Source: Massilia varians (GTDB lineage: Bacteria > Pseudomonadota > Gammaproteobacteria > Burkholderiales > Burkholderiaceae_D). From it: a stretch of 64,000 nucleotides of DNA. The position numbers were made by a program, and so were the translations under genes. The notes beneath the pieces were generated by a model. The model ran no database searches. It was given only the letters and a program-made list of their open reading frames with translations, and had not been told where the DNA came from. Positions within the stretch are counted from its first letter, which is position 1. Every line of letters starts with the position of its first letter. Below, one piece after another: positions 1 through 8,326 of this stretch. The stretch is from NCBI RefSeq assembly GCF_027923905.1, contig NZ_AP026966.1, forward strand, positions 4,837,001-4,901,000, given 5' to 3'.

Positions 1-2165
1 GTTCGCTCACCGGTTCGGGCACCATCACGTACCACAACAATTCCCCTGACACGCTGAAGTACCTCTGGCTGCAGCTGGACGAGAACATCTACAAGCCGGA
101 TTCGGCGGCCCGCAGCACCGCCACCCTGCCCTCGCGCGATGCCTGGCAGGCGCGCGGCAACGACGGCGTGAAGTTCGACGCCCTGCGCACCCTGTTCACG
201 GCGCGCGATTTCGACGGCGGCTTCAAGGTCGCCAACGTGCGCGACAGCGGCGGCCGTCCGCTGAAGTACACCATCAACGGCACCATGATGCGCATCGACC
301 TGCCGCAGGCCCTGAAACCGGGTTCGCGCGTGTCGTTCAGCCTCGACTGGAACTACAACATCAACGAGCAGAAGGTGCTCGGCGGCCGTTCCGGCTACGA
401 GAAGTTCGACGACGGCAACGACCTGTACGAGATCGCCCTGTGGTTCCCGCGCATGGCGGCCTACTATGACGTCTACGGCTGGCAGCACAAGCAGTTCCTG
501 GGTTCGGGCGAGTTCACGCTGGAATTCGGCGACTACGACGTGCGCATCACCGTCCCGGCCGACCACATCGTGGCGTCCACCGGCGAACTGCAGAACCCGA
601 ACGAGGTGCTCACCGCCACCCAGCGCCAGCGCCTGCAGCAGGCCAAGACCGCCAAGAAGCCGGTCATCATCGTGACCCAGGCCGAAGCGGAAGCCGCCGA
701 AAAAGGCCGCGCCACTAACACGAAAACCTGGCACTTCAAGGCCAAGAACGTGCGCGACTTCGCCTTTGCGTCGAGCCGCAAGTTCATCTGGGATGCGCAG
801 GGCATCAAGTCGGGCAACACCGACGTGATGGCGATGTCCTACTATCCGAAGGAAGGCAACCCGCTGTGGGAGCGCTACTCGACCCACGCGATCATCCACA
901 CCATCGAGCAGTACAACAAGTACTCGTTCGACTATCCCTACCCGGTGTCGATTTCCGTGAACGGCCCGGTGGGCGGCATGGAATACCCGATGATCACCTT
1001 CAACGGCCCGCGTCCGGTCAAGGACAAGAAGACCGGCGAGCTGACCTACTCGAAGCGCACCAAGTACGGCCTGATCGGCGTGATCATCCACGAGGTGGGC
1101 CACAACTACTTCCCGATGATCGTCAACTCGGACGAGCGCCAGTGGACCTGGATGGACGAGGGCATCAACTCCTTCGTGCAGTCGCTGGCCCAGGAAGCCT
1201 GGGAAGAGGACTGGGATGAAATGCGCGGCCATCCGCGCACGATCGTGCCCTACATGCGCTCCCAGAACCAGGTGCCGATCATGACCAACTCGGAGTCCCT
1301 GCTCCAGTTCGGCAACAACGCGTACGCCAAGCCGGCCGCCGCGCTGAACATCCTGCGCGAGACCATCCTCGGCCGCGAACTGTTCGACTTCGCCTTCAAG
1401 GAATACGCCGAGCGCTGGAAGTTCAAGCGTCCGACTCCGGCCGACTTCTTCCGCACCATGGAAGATGCCTCCGGCACCGACCTCGACTGGTTCTGGCGCG
1501 GCTGGTTCTACACCACCGACGCGGTCGACATCAGCGTGGACGGCGTGACCGAGTACACCATCAGCAGCAAGGATCCGGAAATCGAGAAGGCCTGGGCACG
1601 CGCCCGCAAGCAGGCCGAGCCGATCTCGATCACCGACCAGCGCAACAAGGGCATGGAGCGCCGCGTCGACCGCTTCCCGGAGCTGAAGGACTTCTACAAC
1701 GAGAACGACGACTTCACGGTCACCAACAAGGACCGCAACAAGTTCAAGGAGACCATGGCTGGCCTGGAGGACTGGGAAAAGGCCCTGCTCAAGGAAGGCA
1801 AGCACCTGTACCTGGTGGACTTCTCGAACAAGGGTGGCCTGGTGATGCCGCTGATCGTGGAGATCACGACCCAGAGCGGAAAAAAATACATCGAACGCAT
1901 CCCGGCCGAAGTATGGCGCTACTCGCCGAAGAAGATCACCAAGCTGTTCGTCACCGACGAGCCGATCGTGAGCCTGGTGCAGGACCCGTACTGGGAGACC
2001 GCCGACATCGACGTGAGCAACAACGCCTGGCCGGCCAAGGCGGTGCCGTCGCGCCTGGAACTGTTCAAGTCCGAGCGTGAGCCGGCGAACAACCTGATGC
2101 GCGACTTCAACACCAAGCTGGCCCCGCCGAAGGCGGCAGGCCAGGAGGCGCCGAAGGCCGAGTAA
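1..2165 (+). CDS. Secreted M1-family (gluzincin) metallopeptidase, 5' truncated by window edge
   Basis: The reading frame is open from the first bases (frame of position 3), and the first codons already align with residue ~75 of the downstream paralogue, so the N-terminus and signal peptide lie outside the window. The zinc-binding HEVGH is at 1089-1103, followed 18 residues later by the third zinc ligand Glu in WMDEG: the HExxH-x18-E signature of M1 gluzincins. Upstream, GGMEYPM takes the place of the GAMEN substrate-binding motif of M1 aminopeptidases. By family, the protein would hydrolyse peptides, probably in the periplasm or outside the cell like its neighbour. The C-terminal third is identical in DNA to the next gene. 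Function is by family; substrate unknown. Confidence 0.9.
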   Translation, partial: SLTGSGTITYHNNSPDTLKYLWLQLDENIYKPDSAARSTATLPSRDAWQARGNDGVKFDALRTLFTARDFDGGFKVANVRDSGGRPLKYTINGTMMRIDLPQALKPGSRVSFSLDWNYNINEQKVLGGRSGYEKFDDGNDLYEIALWFPRMAAYYDVYGWQHKQFLGSGEFTLEFGDYDVRITVPADHIVASTGELQNPNEVLTATQRQRLQQAKTAKKPVIIVTQAEAEAAEKGRATNTKTWHFKAKNVRDFAFASSRKFIWDAQGIKSGNTDVMAMSYYPKEGNPLWERYSTHAIIHTIEQYNKYSFDYPYPVSISVNGPVGGMEYPMITFNGPRPVKDKKTGELTYSKRTKYGLIGVIIHEVGHNYFPMIVNSDERQWTWMDEGINSFVQSLAQEAWEEDWDEMRGHPRTIVPYMRSQNQVPIMTNSESLLQFGNNAYAKPAAALNILRETILGRELFDFAFKEYAERWKFKRPTPADFFRTMEDASGTDLDWFWRGWFYTTDAVDISVDGVTEYTISSKDPEIEKAWARARKQAEPISITDQRNKGMERRVDRFPELKDFYNENDDFTVTNKDRNKFKETMAGLEDWEKALLKEGKHLYLVDFSNKGGLVMPLIVEITTQSGKKYIERIPAEVWRYSPKKITKLFVTDEPIVSLVQDPYWETADIDVSNNAWPAKAVPSRLELFKSEREPANNLMRDFNTKLAPPKAAGQEAPKAE
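1485..2086 (+). repeat. 602-bp direct repeat, copy 1 (within first M1 peptidase)
   Basis: This stretch is base-for-base identical to 3931-4532 (offset 2446). Immediately outside it the two genes differ at synonymous and nonsynonymous sites (for example cctcgac/cttggac just before it and gcgaac/gcaaac at its end). The sharp boundaries indicate recent gene conversion rather than slow divergence of a tandem duplication. Confidence 0.95.
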
Positions 2166-2187
2166 TACGCTGTCGACCCGTCATCAC

Positions 2188-2217
2188 CGGCAGGGCTGCG
2201 CGCCCTGCCGTTTCTTT
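2188..2217 (+). terminator. Hairpin terminator between the tandem M1 peptidase genes
   Basis: A perfect 9-bp stem (CGGCAGGGC and GCCCTGCCG) with a 5-nt loop is followed by TTTCTTTATT, 22 bp after the stop of the first peptidase. It looks like an intrinsic terminator and may lower read-through into the second peptidase gene. Confidence 0.65.
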
Positions 2218-2235
2218 ATTGAGCAAGCAAATAGC

Positions 2236-4608
2236 ATGAAAATCAAGCAACTGCAGGCAAGCATCGCCGCCCTGTTCCTGGCCAGCGCCGCCCACGCCGC
2301 CCCGGCCTTCGACGACAAGTTCCGCCAGCTCGACGAGTTGCTGCCGACCGCCACCGACACCCGCACCGCCTCGGGCGCCCCGGGCCACCGCTACTGGCAG
2401 CAGCGCGCCGACTACCGCCTGCGCGCCACCCTCGACGAGGACAAGCGCGCCGTCACCGGTTCCGGCACCGTCACCTATTACAACAATTCGCCGGATACGC
2501 TGTCCTACCTGTGGGTGCAGCTGGACCAGAACATGTTCCGCGCCGATTCGGACAACCGCCGCATCTCCACCCTGCCCTCGCGCGACGCCTGGCAAGCACG
2601 CGGCAACGATGGCGTCAAGTTCGACACCCTGAAGGCCACGCTCGCACAGCGCAGCTTCGAAGGCGGCATCCAGGTCACCAGCCTGACAGGCGTTGACGGC
2701 CGCGCCCTGCGCCACACGGTCAACAAGACCATGATGCGCATCGACCTGCCGCAGCCGCTCAAGCCGGGCGCGCGCGTGTCCTTCAACATGGCCTGGACCT
2801 TCAACATCCCCGAAGCGAACGTCGTCGGCCGCCGCACCGGCTTCGAGAAGTTCGACGACGGCAACGACATCTACCTGACCGCCCAGTGGTTCCCGCGCAT
2901 GGCGGCTTATTACGACGTCAAGGGCTGGCAGAACAAGCAGTACATGGGCGACGGCGAATTCACGCTGGAATTCGGCGACTACGACGTGCAGCTGACCGTC
3001 CCGGCCGACCACATCGTCGCGTCCACCGGCGAGCTGCAGAACGCGAACGCAGTGCTCACCGCCGCCCAGCGCGAGCGCCTGAACCAGGCACGCAAGGCGA
3101 GCAAGCCGGTCGTCATCGTCACCCAGCTTGAGGCCGAAGCCGCCGAAAAAGGCCGCTCGAAGGCGACCAAAACCTGGCACTTCAAGGCGAAGGACGTGCG
3201 CGACTTCGCCTTTGCCTCGAGCCGCAAGTTCATCTGGGATGCCCAGGGCATCAAGAGCGGCAAGCAGGACGTGCTGGCCATGTCCTATTACCCGAAGGAA
3301 GGCAACCCGCTGTGGGAGCGCTACTCGACGGCCGCCGTGATCCACACCATCGAGCAGTACAACAAGTACTCCTTCGACTATCCCTACCCGACCGCGATCT
3401 CGGTGAACGGCTCGATCGGCGGCATGGAATACCCGATGATCTCGTTCAACGGCGGCCGCCCGGTGAAGGACAAGAAGACCGGTGAACTCACCTATGCGAA
3501 GAGCACCAAGTACGGCCTGATCAGCGTGATCATCCACGAGGTGGGCCACAACTACTTCCCGATGATCGTCAACTCGGACGAGCGCCAGTGGACCTGGATG
3601 GACGAGGGCATGAACAGCTTCCTGCAGTTCCTGGCCGAGGAAGCCTGGGAAGACAATTACCCGTCGCGCCGCGGCGAAGCGCGCAACATCGTCGATTACA
3701 TGCGCAGCACCAACCAGGTGCCGATCATGACCAACGCCGAATCGACTATCCAGCGCGGCAACAACGCCTATGCCAAGCCGGCCGCCGCGCTGAACATCCT
3801 GCGCGAGACCATCCTCGGCCGCGAACTGTTCGACTTCGCCTTCAAGGAGTTCTCCGAGCGCTGGAAGTTCAAGCGCCCGACCCCGGCCGACTTCTTCCGC
3901 ACGATGGAAGATGCCTCCGGCACGGACTTGGACTGGTTCTGGCGCGGCTGGTTCTACACCACCGACGCGGTCGACATCAGCGTGGACGGCGTGACCGAGT
4001 ACACCATCAGCAGCAAGGATCCGGAAATCGAGAAGGCCTGGGCACGCGCCCGCAAGCAGGCCGAGCCGATCTCGATCACCGACCAGCGCAACAAGGGCAT
4101 GGAGCGCCGCGTCGACCGCTTCCCGGAGCTGAAGGACTTCTACAACGAGAACGACGACTTCACGGTCACCAACAAGGACCGCAACAAGTTCAAGGAGACC
4201 ATGGCTGGCCTGGAGGACTGGGAAAAGGCCCTGCTCAAGGAAGGCAAGCACCTGTACCTGGTGGACTTCTCGAACAAGGGTGGCCTGGTGATGCCGCTGA
4301 TCGTGGAGATCACGACCCAGAGCGGAAAAAAATACATCGAACGCATCCCGGCCGAAGTATGGCGCTACTCGCCGAAGAAGATCACCAAGCTGTTCGTCAC
4401 CGACGAGCCGATCGTGAGCCTGGTGCAGGACCCGTACTGGGAGACCGCCGACATCGACGTGAGCAACAACGCCTGGCCGGCCAAGGCGGTGCCGTCGCGC
4501 CTGGAACTGTTCAAGTCCGAGCGTGAGCCGGCAAACAACCTGATGCGCGATGCGAACACCAGGCTGGCGCCGGCCAGGACGCCTGACGCGGCGAAGAAAG
4601 CCCAGTAA
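2236..4608 (+). CDS. Secreted M1-family metallopeptidase (second tandem copy)
   Basis: The product is 790 aa. Residues 1-21 form a Sec signal peptide ending Ala-His-Ala, so it is exported. GGMEYPM lies at ~395-401 (equivalent of the GAMEN loop), and the zinc site is HEVGH 434-438 with Glu457, all intact. It resembles the full-length preceding copy throughout. The family cleaves peptides using one zinc; the exported location suggests degradation or processing of peptides in the periplasm or outside. Its TAA shares one base with the ATG of the DUF6702 gene, so both are probably cotranslated and linked with the TonB receptor that follows. Substrate is not predictable from sequence. Confidence 0.92.
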   Translation: MKIKQLQASIAALFLASAAHAAPAFDDKFRQLDELLPTATDTRTASGAPGHRYWQQRADYRLRATLDEDKRAVTGSGTVTYYNNSPDTLSYLWVQLDQNMFRADSDNRRISTLPSRDAWQARGNDGVKFDTLKATLAQRSFEGGIQVTSLTGVDGRALRHTVNKTMMRIDLPQPLKPGARVSFNMAWTFNIPEANVVGRRTGFEKFDDGNDIYLTAQWFPRMAAYYDVKGWQNKQYMGDGEFTLEFGDYDVQLTVPADHIVASTGELQNANAVLTAAQRERLNQARKASKPVVIVTQLEAEAAEKGRSKATKTWHFKAKDVRDFAFASSRKFIWDAQGIKSGKQDVLAMSYYPKEGNPLWERYSTAAVIHTIEQYNKYSFDYPYPTAISVNGSIGGMEYPMISFNGGRPVKDKKTGELTYAKSTKYGLISVIIHEVGHNYFPMIVNSDERQWTWMDEGMNSFLQFLAEEAWEDNYPSRRGEARNIVDYMRSTNQVPIMTNAESTIQRGNNAYAKPAAALNILRETILGRELFDFAFKEFSERWKFKRPTPADFFRTMEDASGTDLDWFWRGWFYTTDAVDISVDGVTEYTISSKDPEIEKAWARARKQAEPISITDQRNKGMERRVDRFPELKDFYNENDDFTVTNKDRNKFKETMAGLEDWEKALLKEGKHLYLVDFSNKGGLVMPLIVEITTQSGKKYIERIPAEVWRYSPKKITKLFVTDEPIVSLVQDPYWETADIDVSNNAWPAKAVPSRLELFKSEREPANNLMRDANTRLAPARTPDAAKKAQ
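3931..4532 (+). repeat. 602-bp direct repeat, copy 2 (within second M1 peptidase)
   Basis: Partner of the identical block at 1485-2086. It covers the region after the catalytic domain through almost the whole C-terminal domain of the peptidase. Confidence 0.95.
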
Positions 4609-5123
4609 TGATGTTTCGCCTGAAGCACGCCTATAAGGCGCTGTTCGCCGCCGCCCTGCTGTCTCTCAGCGCGGCGGCGGGCGCGCACCGCTTCCACATG
4701 GGAATCACCGAGGTCGCGTTCAATCCGCGCACCGGCAGCACGGAGATCGTCCATACCTACATGGCGCACGACGTCGAGGCGCTCCTGATGAACCTGTACG
4801 GCCGCCAGTTCGACCTGGGCGACCCGGAAGACCAGGTGGTGCTGCGCAAGTACGTCGAGGAGCGCTTTTTCCTGAAGGGCGAGGACAAGGCGCGCCTGCC
4901 GGTGCGCTGGATCGGCATGACCGCCGATTCGCAGAGCGTGGTCATCTACCAGGAACTGGAACATGCCCCGCTGTCGAAGACCGCCGCGATCCACCAGGGC
5001 GTCCTGATGGACTTCCTGCCGGACCAGGTCAATACCGTCAACCTCAACAACGCGGGCGCGATCCGCTCGCTGACTTTCACCCAGGCCGCCGTCGAGCAGC
5101 CAACGCAAGAGAAACAACCCTGA
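4608..5123 (+). CDS. DUF6702 family exported protein
   Basis: A 171-aa protein with an N-terminal signal peptide (about 27 residues, ending Ala-Ala-Gly-Ala) followed by HRFHMGITEV, the start typical of DUF6702 proteins, which are small exported proteins of unknown function. The gene overlaps the peptidase stop by one base and its own TGA overlaps the ATG of the TonB receptor (TGATG), so the three are translationally coupled. A second ATG directly follows the first (4611). The context suggests an accessory role for peptidase or receptor at the envelope; this is inference. Confidence 0.8.
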   Translation: MMFRLKHAYKALFAAALLSLSAAAGAHRFHMGITEVAFNPRTGSTEIVHTYMAHDVEALLMNLYGRQFDLGDPEDQVVLRKYVEERFFLKGEDKARLPVRWIGMTADSQSVVIYQELEHAPLSKTAAIHQGVLMDFLPDQVNTVNLNNAGAIRSLTFTQAAVEQPTQEKQP

Positions 5124-7189
5124 TGCTTCGTTTCAACCGTACTGCGCTTGCCGGCGCCATCGCCGCACTGTTCCTCCACGTCCCGGCGCTGGCCGACGAC
5201 TTCGTCCTGCAGCGTGTCCTCGTCGAAGGTTCGCGCACCAGCCAGATCGGCATGACCGACTCGGCCAGCTCCGGCACCGTCGGCGCCAAGGACCTGGCCA
5301 ACCGCACCGTCTACCGCCCCGGCGAGCTGCTGGAAGCAACCCCGGGCCTGATCGCCAGCCAGCACAGCGGCGAAGGCAAGGCCAACCAGTTCTACCTGCG
5401 CGGCTTCAACCTGGACCACGGCACCGACCTCGCCACCTGGGTGGACGGCATGCCGGTCAACCAGCGCAGCCATGCGCACGGCCAGGGCTGGACCGACCTG
5501 AACTTCCTGATCCCGGAAATCGTCACCCGCCTCGACTACCGCAAGGGTCCCTACTCGGCCACGGACGGCGACTTCGCCTCGGCCGGCAAGGCCTCGATCG
5601 CCTACGCCAACCGGCTGGTCTCGCCGCTGGCCGCCGTCACGGTCGGCCAGGACGCGTATGCGCGCACGGTGCTGGCCGCCTCGCCCGAGCTGGCCGGCGG
5701 CAACCTGCTGTACGCGCTGGAACTGATGAAGAACGACGGTCCCTGGGCGCGGCCGGACGGCTACCGCAAGATCAACGCGGTGCTGCGCTACAGCCGCGGC
5801 TATGCCAACAACGGCTGGACCGTCACCGCGATGCACTACCGCGGCCACTGGAACGCCTCCGACCAGATCCCGCTGCGCGCGGTGGCCAGCGGCCAGCTGA
5901 AACGTTTCGACACCATCGACCTGAGCGACGGCGGCAAGGCCGAGCGCAGCAGCCTGTCCGGAAGCTGGCGCCGCACCACCCAGGACACCGCCAGCAGCCT
6001 GAGCGCCTATGCGATCCGCAACAAGGGCGAGCTGTATTCGAACTTCACTTATTTCCTGAACGACCCGGTGAACGGCGACCAGTTCGCCCAGCCGGACCGC
6101 CGCGTGACCACCGGCCTGGACGGCAGCCATACCTGGCACGCCTACAAGGGAGGTGACGTCGCCTCGGACATGACCGTCGGCTTCCAGCTCCAGAACGACA
6201 ACATCTTCAACGGCCTGCACGACACCCGCGCGCGCCAGCACATCGCGACCACGCGCGAAGACCACATCGTCGAAGGCAGCGCCGCCGTCTACCTGGAAAA
6301 CGCGACGATGTGGAGCCAGGCGCTGCGCACCGTGATGGGTCTGCGCGCCAATGCCTACGCTTTTCGCGTCGACGGCGACCGTCCCGAGAATGCCGGCCGC
6401 GCCCGCGACAAGCTGGTCACGCCGACACTGAGCGTCGCTTACGGCCCGTGGCAGCATACCGAGCTGTATTTCAACTATGGCCACGGCTTCCACAGCAACG
6501 ACGCGCGTGGCACCGTTGCCACGGTCGATCCGAAGAGCCTCGATCCGGTCGACCGTACCCCGGGCCTGGTGCGCTCGCGCGGCGTGGAGCTGGGCCTGCG
6601 CACGGTGGCGATCCCGAAGACGGAAACCACGGTGTCGGTGTACCGCCTGGACTTCGATTCCGAGCTGACCTACATCGGCGACGCCGGCAATACCGAGGCG
6701 GGCGACCCGAGCCGCCGCTACGGCGTCGAGCTGTCGAACAGCGTGCGCGCCAACAAGTGGCTGACGCTGAACTTCGACGCGGCCTATGCGCGGGCACGCT
6801 CGCGCGGCGGCAACCCGGACGGCGACCGGGACGCCAGCCGTCGTATTCCTGGCGCCGTCGAAGGCGTGGCCCAGGCGGGCCTGACCGTCGACCGTCTCGG
6901 TCCGTGGTCGGGCGCCCTGCGCCTGCGCTACTTCGGCCCGCGTCCGCTGATCGAGGACGACAGCGTCCGCTCGCGCCCCAGCCTGACGCTCAACGGCCGC
7001 GTGGGCTACCGACTCGGCAAGGACATGCGCATCGAGCTGGAAGGCTTCAATCTTACCAACCGGCGCGATTCGGCAATCGACTACTACTATGCGTCGCGCC
7101 TGTCGAACGAAGCGGATGCCGTGGACGACATCCATTTCCACCCGATCGAACCGCGCTCCTTCCGACTGAGCTTCACGAAGAACTGGTAA
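5123..7189 (+). CDS. TonB-dependent outer-membrane receptor
   Basis: A 688-aa protein with a signal peptide (~24 residues ending AlaLeuAla), an N-terminal plug domain (about residues 35-160, including the FYLRGFN stretch typical of plugs) and a C-terminal beta-barrel. It ends in an aromatic-rich strand with terminal Trp, as expected of barrel proteins. It would import a substrate across the outer membrane using TonB-ExbBD energy; no TonB genes are in the window. It is the last gene of the coupled peptidase-DUF6702-receptor group. The ligand is unknown; a peptide- or metal-linked substrate would fit the peptidases but is not shown. Confidence 0.92.
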   Translation: MLRFNRTALAGAIAALFLHVPALADDFVLQRVLVEGSRTSQIGMTDSASSGTVGAKDLANRTVYRPGELLEATPGLIASQHSGEGKANQFYLRGFNLDHGTDLATWVDGMPVNQRSHAHGQGWTDLNFLIPEIVTRLDYRKGPYSATDGDFASAGKASIAYANRLVSPLAAVTVGQDAYARTVLAASPELAGGNLLYALELMKNDGPWARPDGYRKINAVLRYSRGYANNGWTVTAMHYRGHWNASDQIPLRAVASGQLKRFDTIDLSDGGKAERSSLSGSWRRTTQDTASSLSAYAIRNKGELYSNFTYFLNDPVNGDQFAQPDRRVTTGLDGSHTWHAYKGGDVASDMTVGFQLQNDNIFNGLHDTRARQHIATTREDHIVEGSAAVYLENATMWSQALRTVMGLRANAYAFRVDGDRPENAGRARDKLVTPTLSVAYGPWQHTELYFNYGHGFHSNDARGTVATVDPKSLDPVDRTPGLVRSRGVELGLRTVAIPKTETTVSVYRLDFDSELTYIGDAGNTEAGDPSRRYGVELSNSVRANKWLTLNFDAAYARARSRGGNPDGDRDASRRIPGAVEGVAQAGLTVDRLGPWSGALRLRYFGPRPLIEDDSVRSRPSLTLNGRVGYRLGKDMRIELEGFNLTNRRDSAIDYYYASRLSNEADAVDDIHFHPIEPRSFRLSFTKNW

Positions 7190-7247
7190 TTGCTGGCGAG
7201 TTGTCCGGTAGCATGCCGGGAGCGGGGAAACCTGCTACGCTATCCGG

Positions 7248-8009
7248 ATGACCACATCTGAACTACCCTACAACGCTCCGTCGCAGCTGGCGGAAGCCAT
7301 TCGCAGCGAGGGCTATGCCCTGCTGCGTCCGCAAGACGTCGCGCGCCTGGCCGGCTGCTCGCTCGAGGAGCTGCAGTCGCTGGTGCCGAGCTGGGACCGG
7401 CTCGAGCTCGACAACTACCTCAAGGACGGCGGCCGCTACCGGCGCCGCCGCCATTCCTGCTTCATCGACGAGAGCGACGACAGCGGCCACGCCCTGGTGC
7501 AGGTGCCGCACCGGCCGCATTGGCAGCCGGTCGAGTACAACGCCCTGCACGGCGGCATGCACCGTCTGTTCGCGCCGATCGAGACCGCCACCATCGCGAA
7601 CCCGGCCTGGAGCCGCCTGCTGCGGGCGCTGGGCGACGTCTGCTCCAGCGTGCGCGGGCACCAGACCTGGTATGTGGAGGCGCACCAGTTCCGCATCGAC
7701 ACCGCCGACGGCATCGGCCGTCCGACACCGGAAGGCGCGCACCGCGACGGCGTCGATTTCGTCGCCGTCATCCTGATCAGCCGTACCGGCATCAAGGGCG
7801 GGGAAACCCGGGTATTCGAGGCGGACGGCCCGGCGGGCAAGCGTTTCACGATGCTGGAACCATGGACCCTGCTGCTGCTCGACGATGCCGCCGTCATCCA
7901 TGAGTCGACGCCGATCCAGCCGCTGGGCGAGCATGGGCACCGCGATACCCTGGTGCTGACCTGGCGCGCGGGCGCTTTCCAGGGCGCTGATGTCGCCCAA
8001 ACGGATTGA
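7248..8009 (+). CDS. 2OG-Fe(II) dioxygenase family protein (PF10014-like)
   Basis: A 253-aa soluble protein without a signal peptide. The metal site is visible as HRD (His165, Asp167) and a distal His218 in the stretch VIHES, giving the His-x-Asp...His triad of Fe(II)/2-oxoglutarate oxygenases; the overall pattern matches the BsmA/PF10014 group, some members of which hydroxylate free amino acids. It starts 58 bp after the TonB receptor stop and may be read with it, though it has no translational coupling. The substrate is unknown. Confidence 0.8.
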   Translation: MTTSELPYNAPSQLAEAIRSEGYALLRPQDVARLAGCSLEELQSLVPSWDRLELDNYLKDGGRYRRRRHSCFIDESDDSGHALVQVPHRPHWQPVEYNALHGGMHRLFAPIETATIANPAWSRLLRALGDVCSSVRGHQTWYVEAHQFRIDTADGIGRPTPEGAHRDGVDFVAVILISRTGIKGGETRVFEADGPAGKRFTMLEPWTLLLLDDAAVIHESTPIQPLGEHGHRDTLVLTWRAGAFQGADVAQTD

Positions 8010-8017
8010 ATGCACCA

Positions 8018-8121
8018 AGAGCGTCCAACAAAACCCTCAGGGCAAGGCGCATCGTCGAAGACAGTACTCTAGTACGGCGAGACGATGCAACGCCGCCATG
8101 AGGGGAATTGTTGGACGCTCT
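8018..8121. repeat. 104-bp palindromic intergenic element
   Basis: The ends AGAGCGTCCAACAA (8018-8031) and TTGTTGGACGCTCT (8108-8121) are perfect 14-bp inverted repeats. Inside, CCCTCA pairs with TGAGGG and GCATCGTC with GACGATGC, so almost the whole element folds into one long hairpin. It has no T-tract on either side like a terminator. The form suggests a small REP/MITE-like dispersed repeat just downstream of the dioxygenase. No second copy is visible in this window. Confidence 0.7.
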
Positions 8122-8159
8122 AAAAAAAAAGCGCCCGCGAACCTTGCGGCTGGCGGGCG
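8122..8159 (-). terminator. Intrinsic terminator for the DUF1800 gene
   Basis: Read on the minus strand, a 7-bp GC stem (CGCCCGC with GCGGGCG) is followed by C and nine T. It lies about 170 bp past the DUF1800 stop codon and abuts the palindromic element. Confidence 0.75.
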
Positions 8160-8326
8160 ATAATCCAATTTTCGGAGAAAACTGGAGGAGACAGTTCCAA
8201 TATACTCCGCTTTATTGTGCAGTGCAATACCGTAGAACTACGTAATCAAAATTCGACGGGAAGCGTTTCCAGAAACAGACACGTTCACGGCGTTTTGTTG
8301 CACTGCGCAATAATCGCTTCCTGGCA
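8160..8326. promoter_or_regulatory. Non-coding spacer with paired TTGCACTG-type boxes
   Basis: Two boxes, TTATTGTGCAGTGCAA (8212-8227) and TTGCACTGCGCAATAA (8298-8313), are inverted copies of each other with one mismatch in 16, and each contains its own TGC/GCA dyad. Similar TGC-rich dyads are known as binding sites of the PHA regulator PhaR at phasin promoters, but no phasin gene is next to this site. The spacer otherwise shows no credible gene. Function is speculative. Confidence 0.35.

Noticed and set aside
2107..4251. A 714-codon minus-strand open frame
   Set aside because: Antisense shadow of the second M1 peptidase, whose active site is intact.
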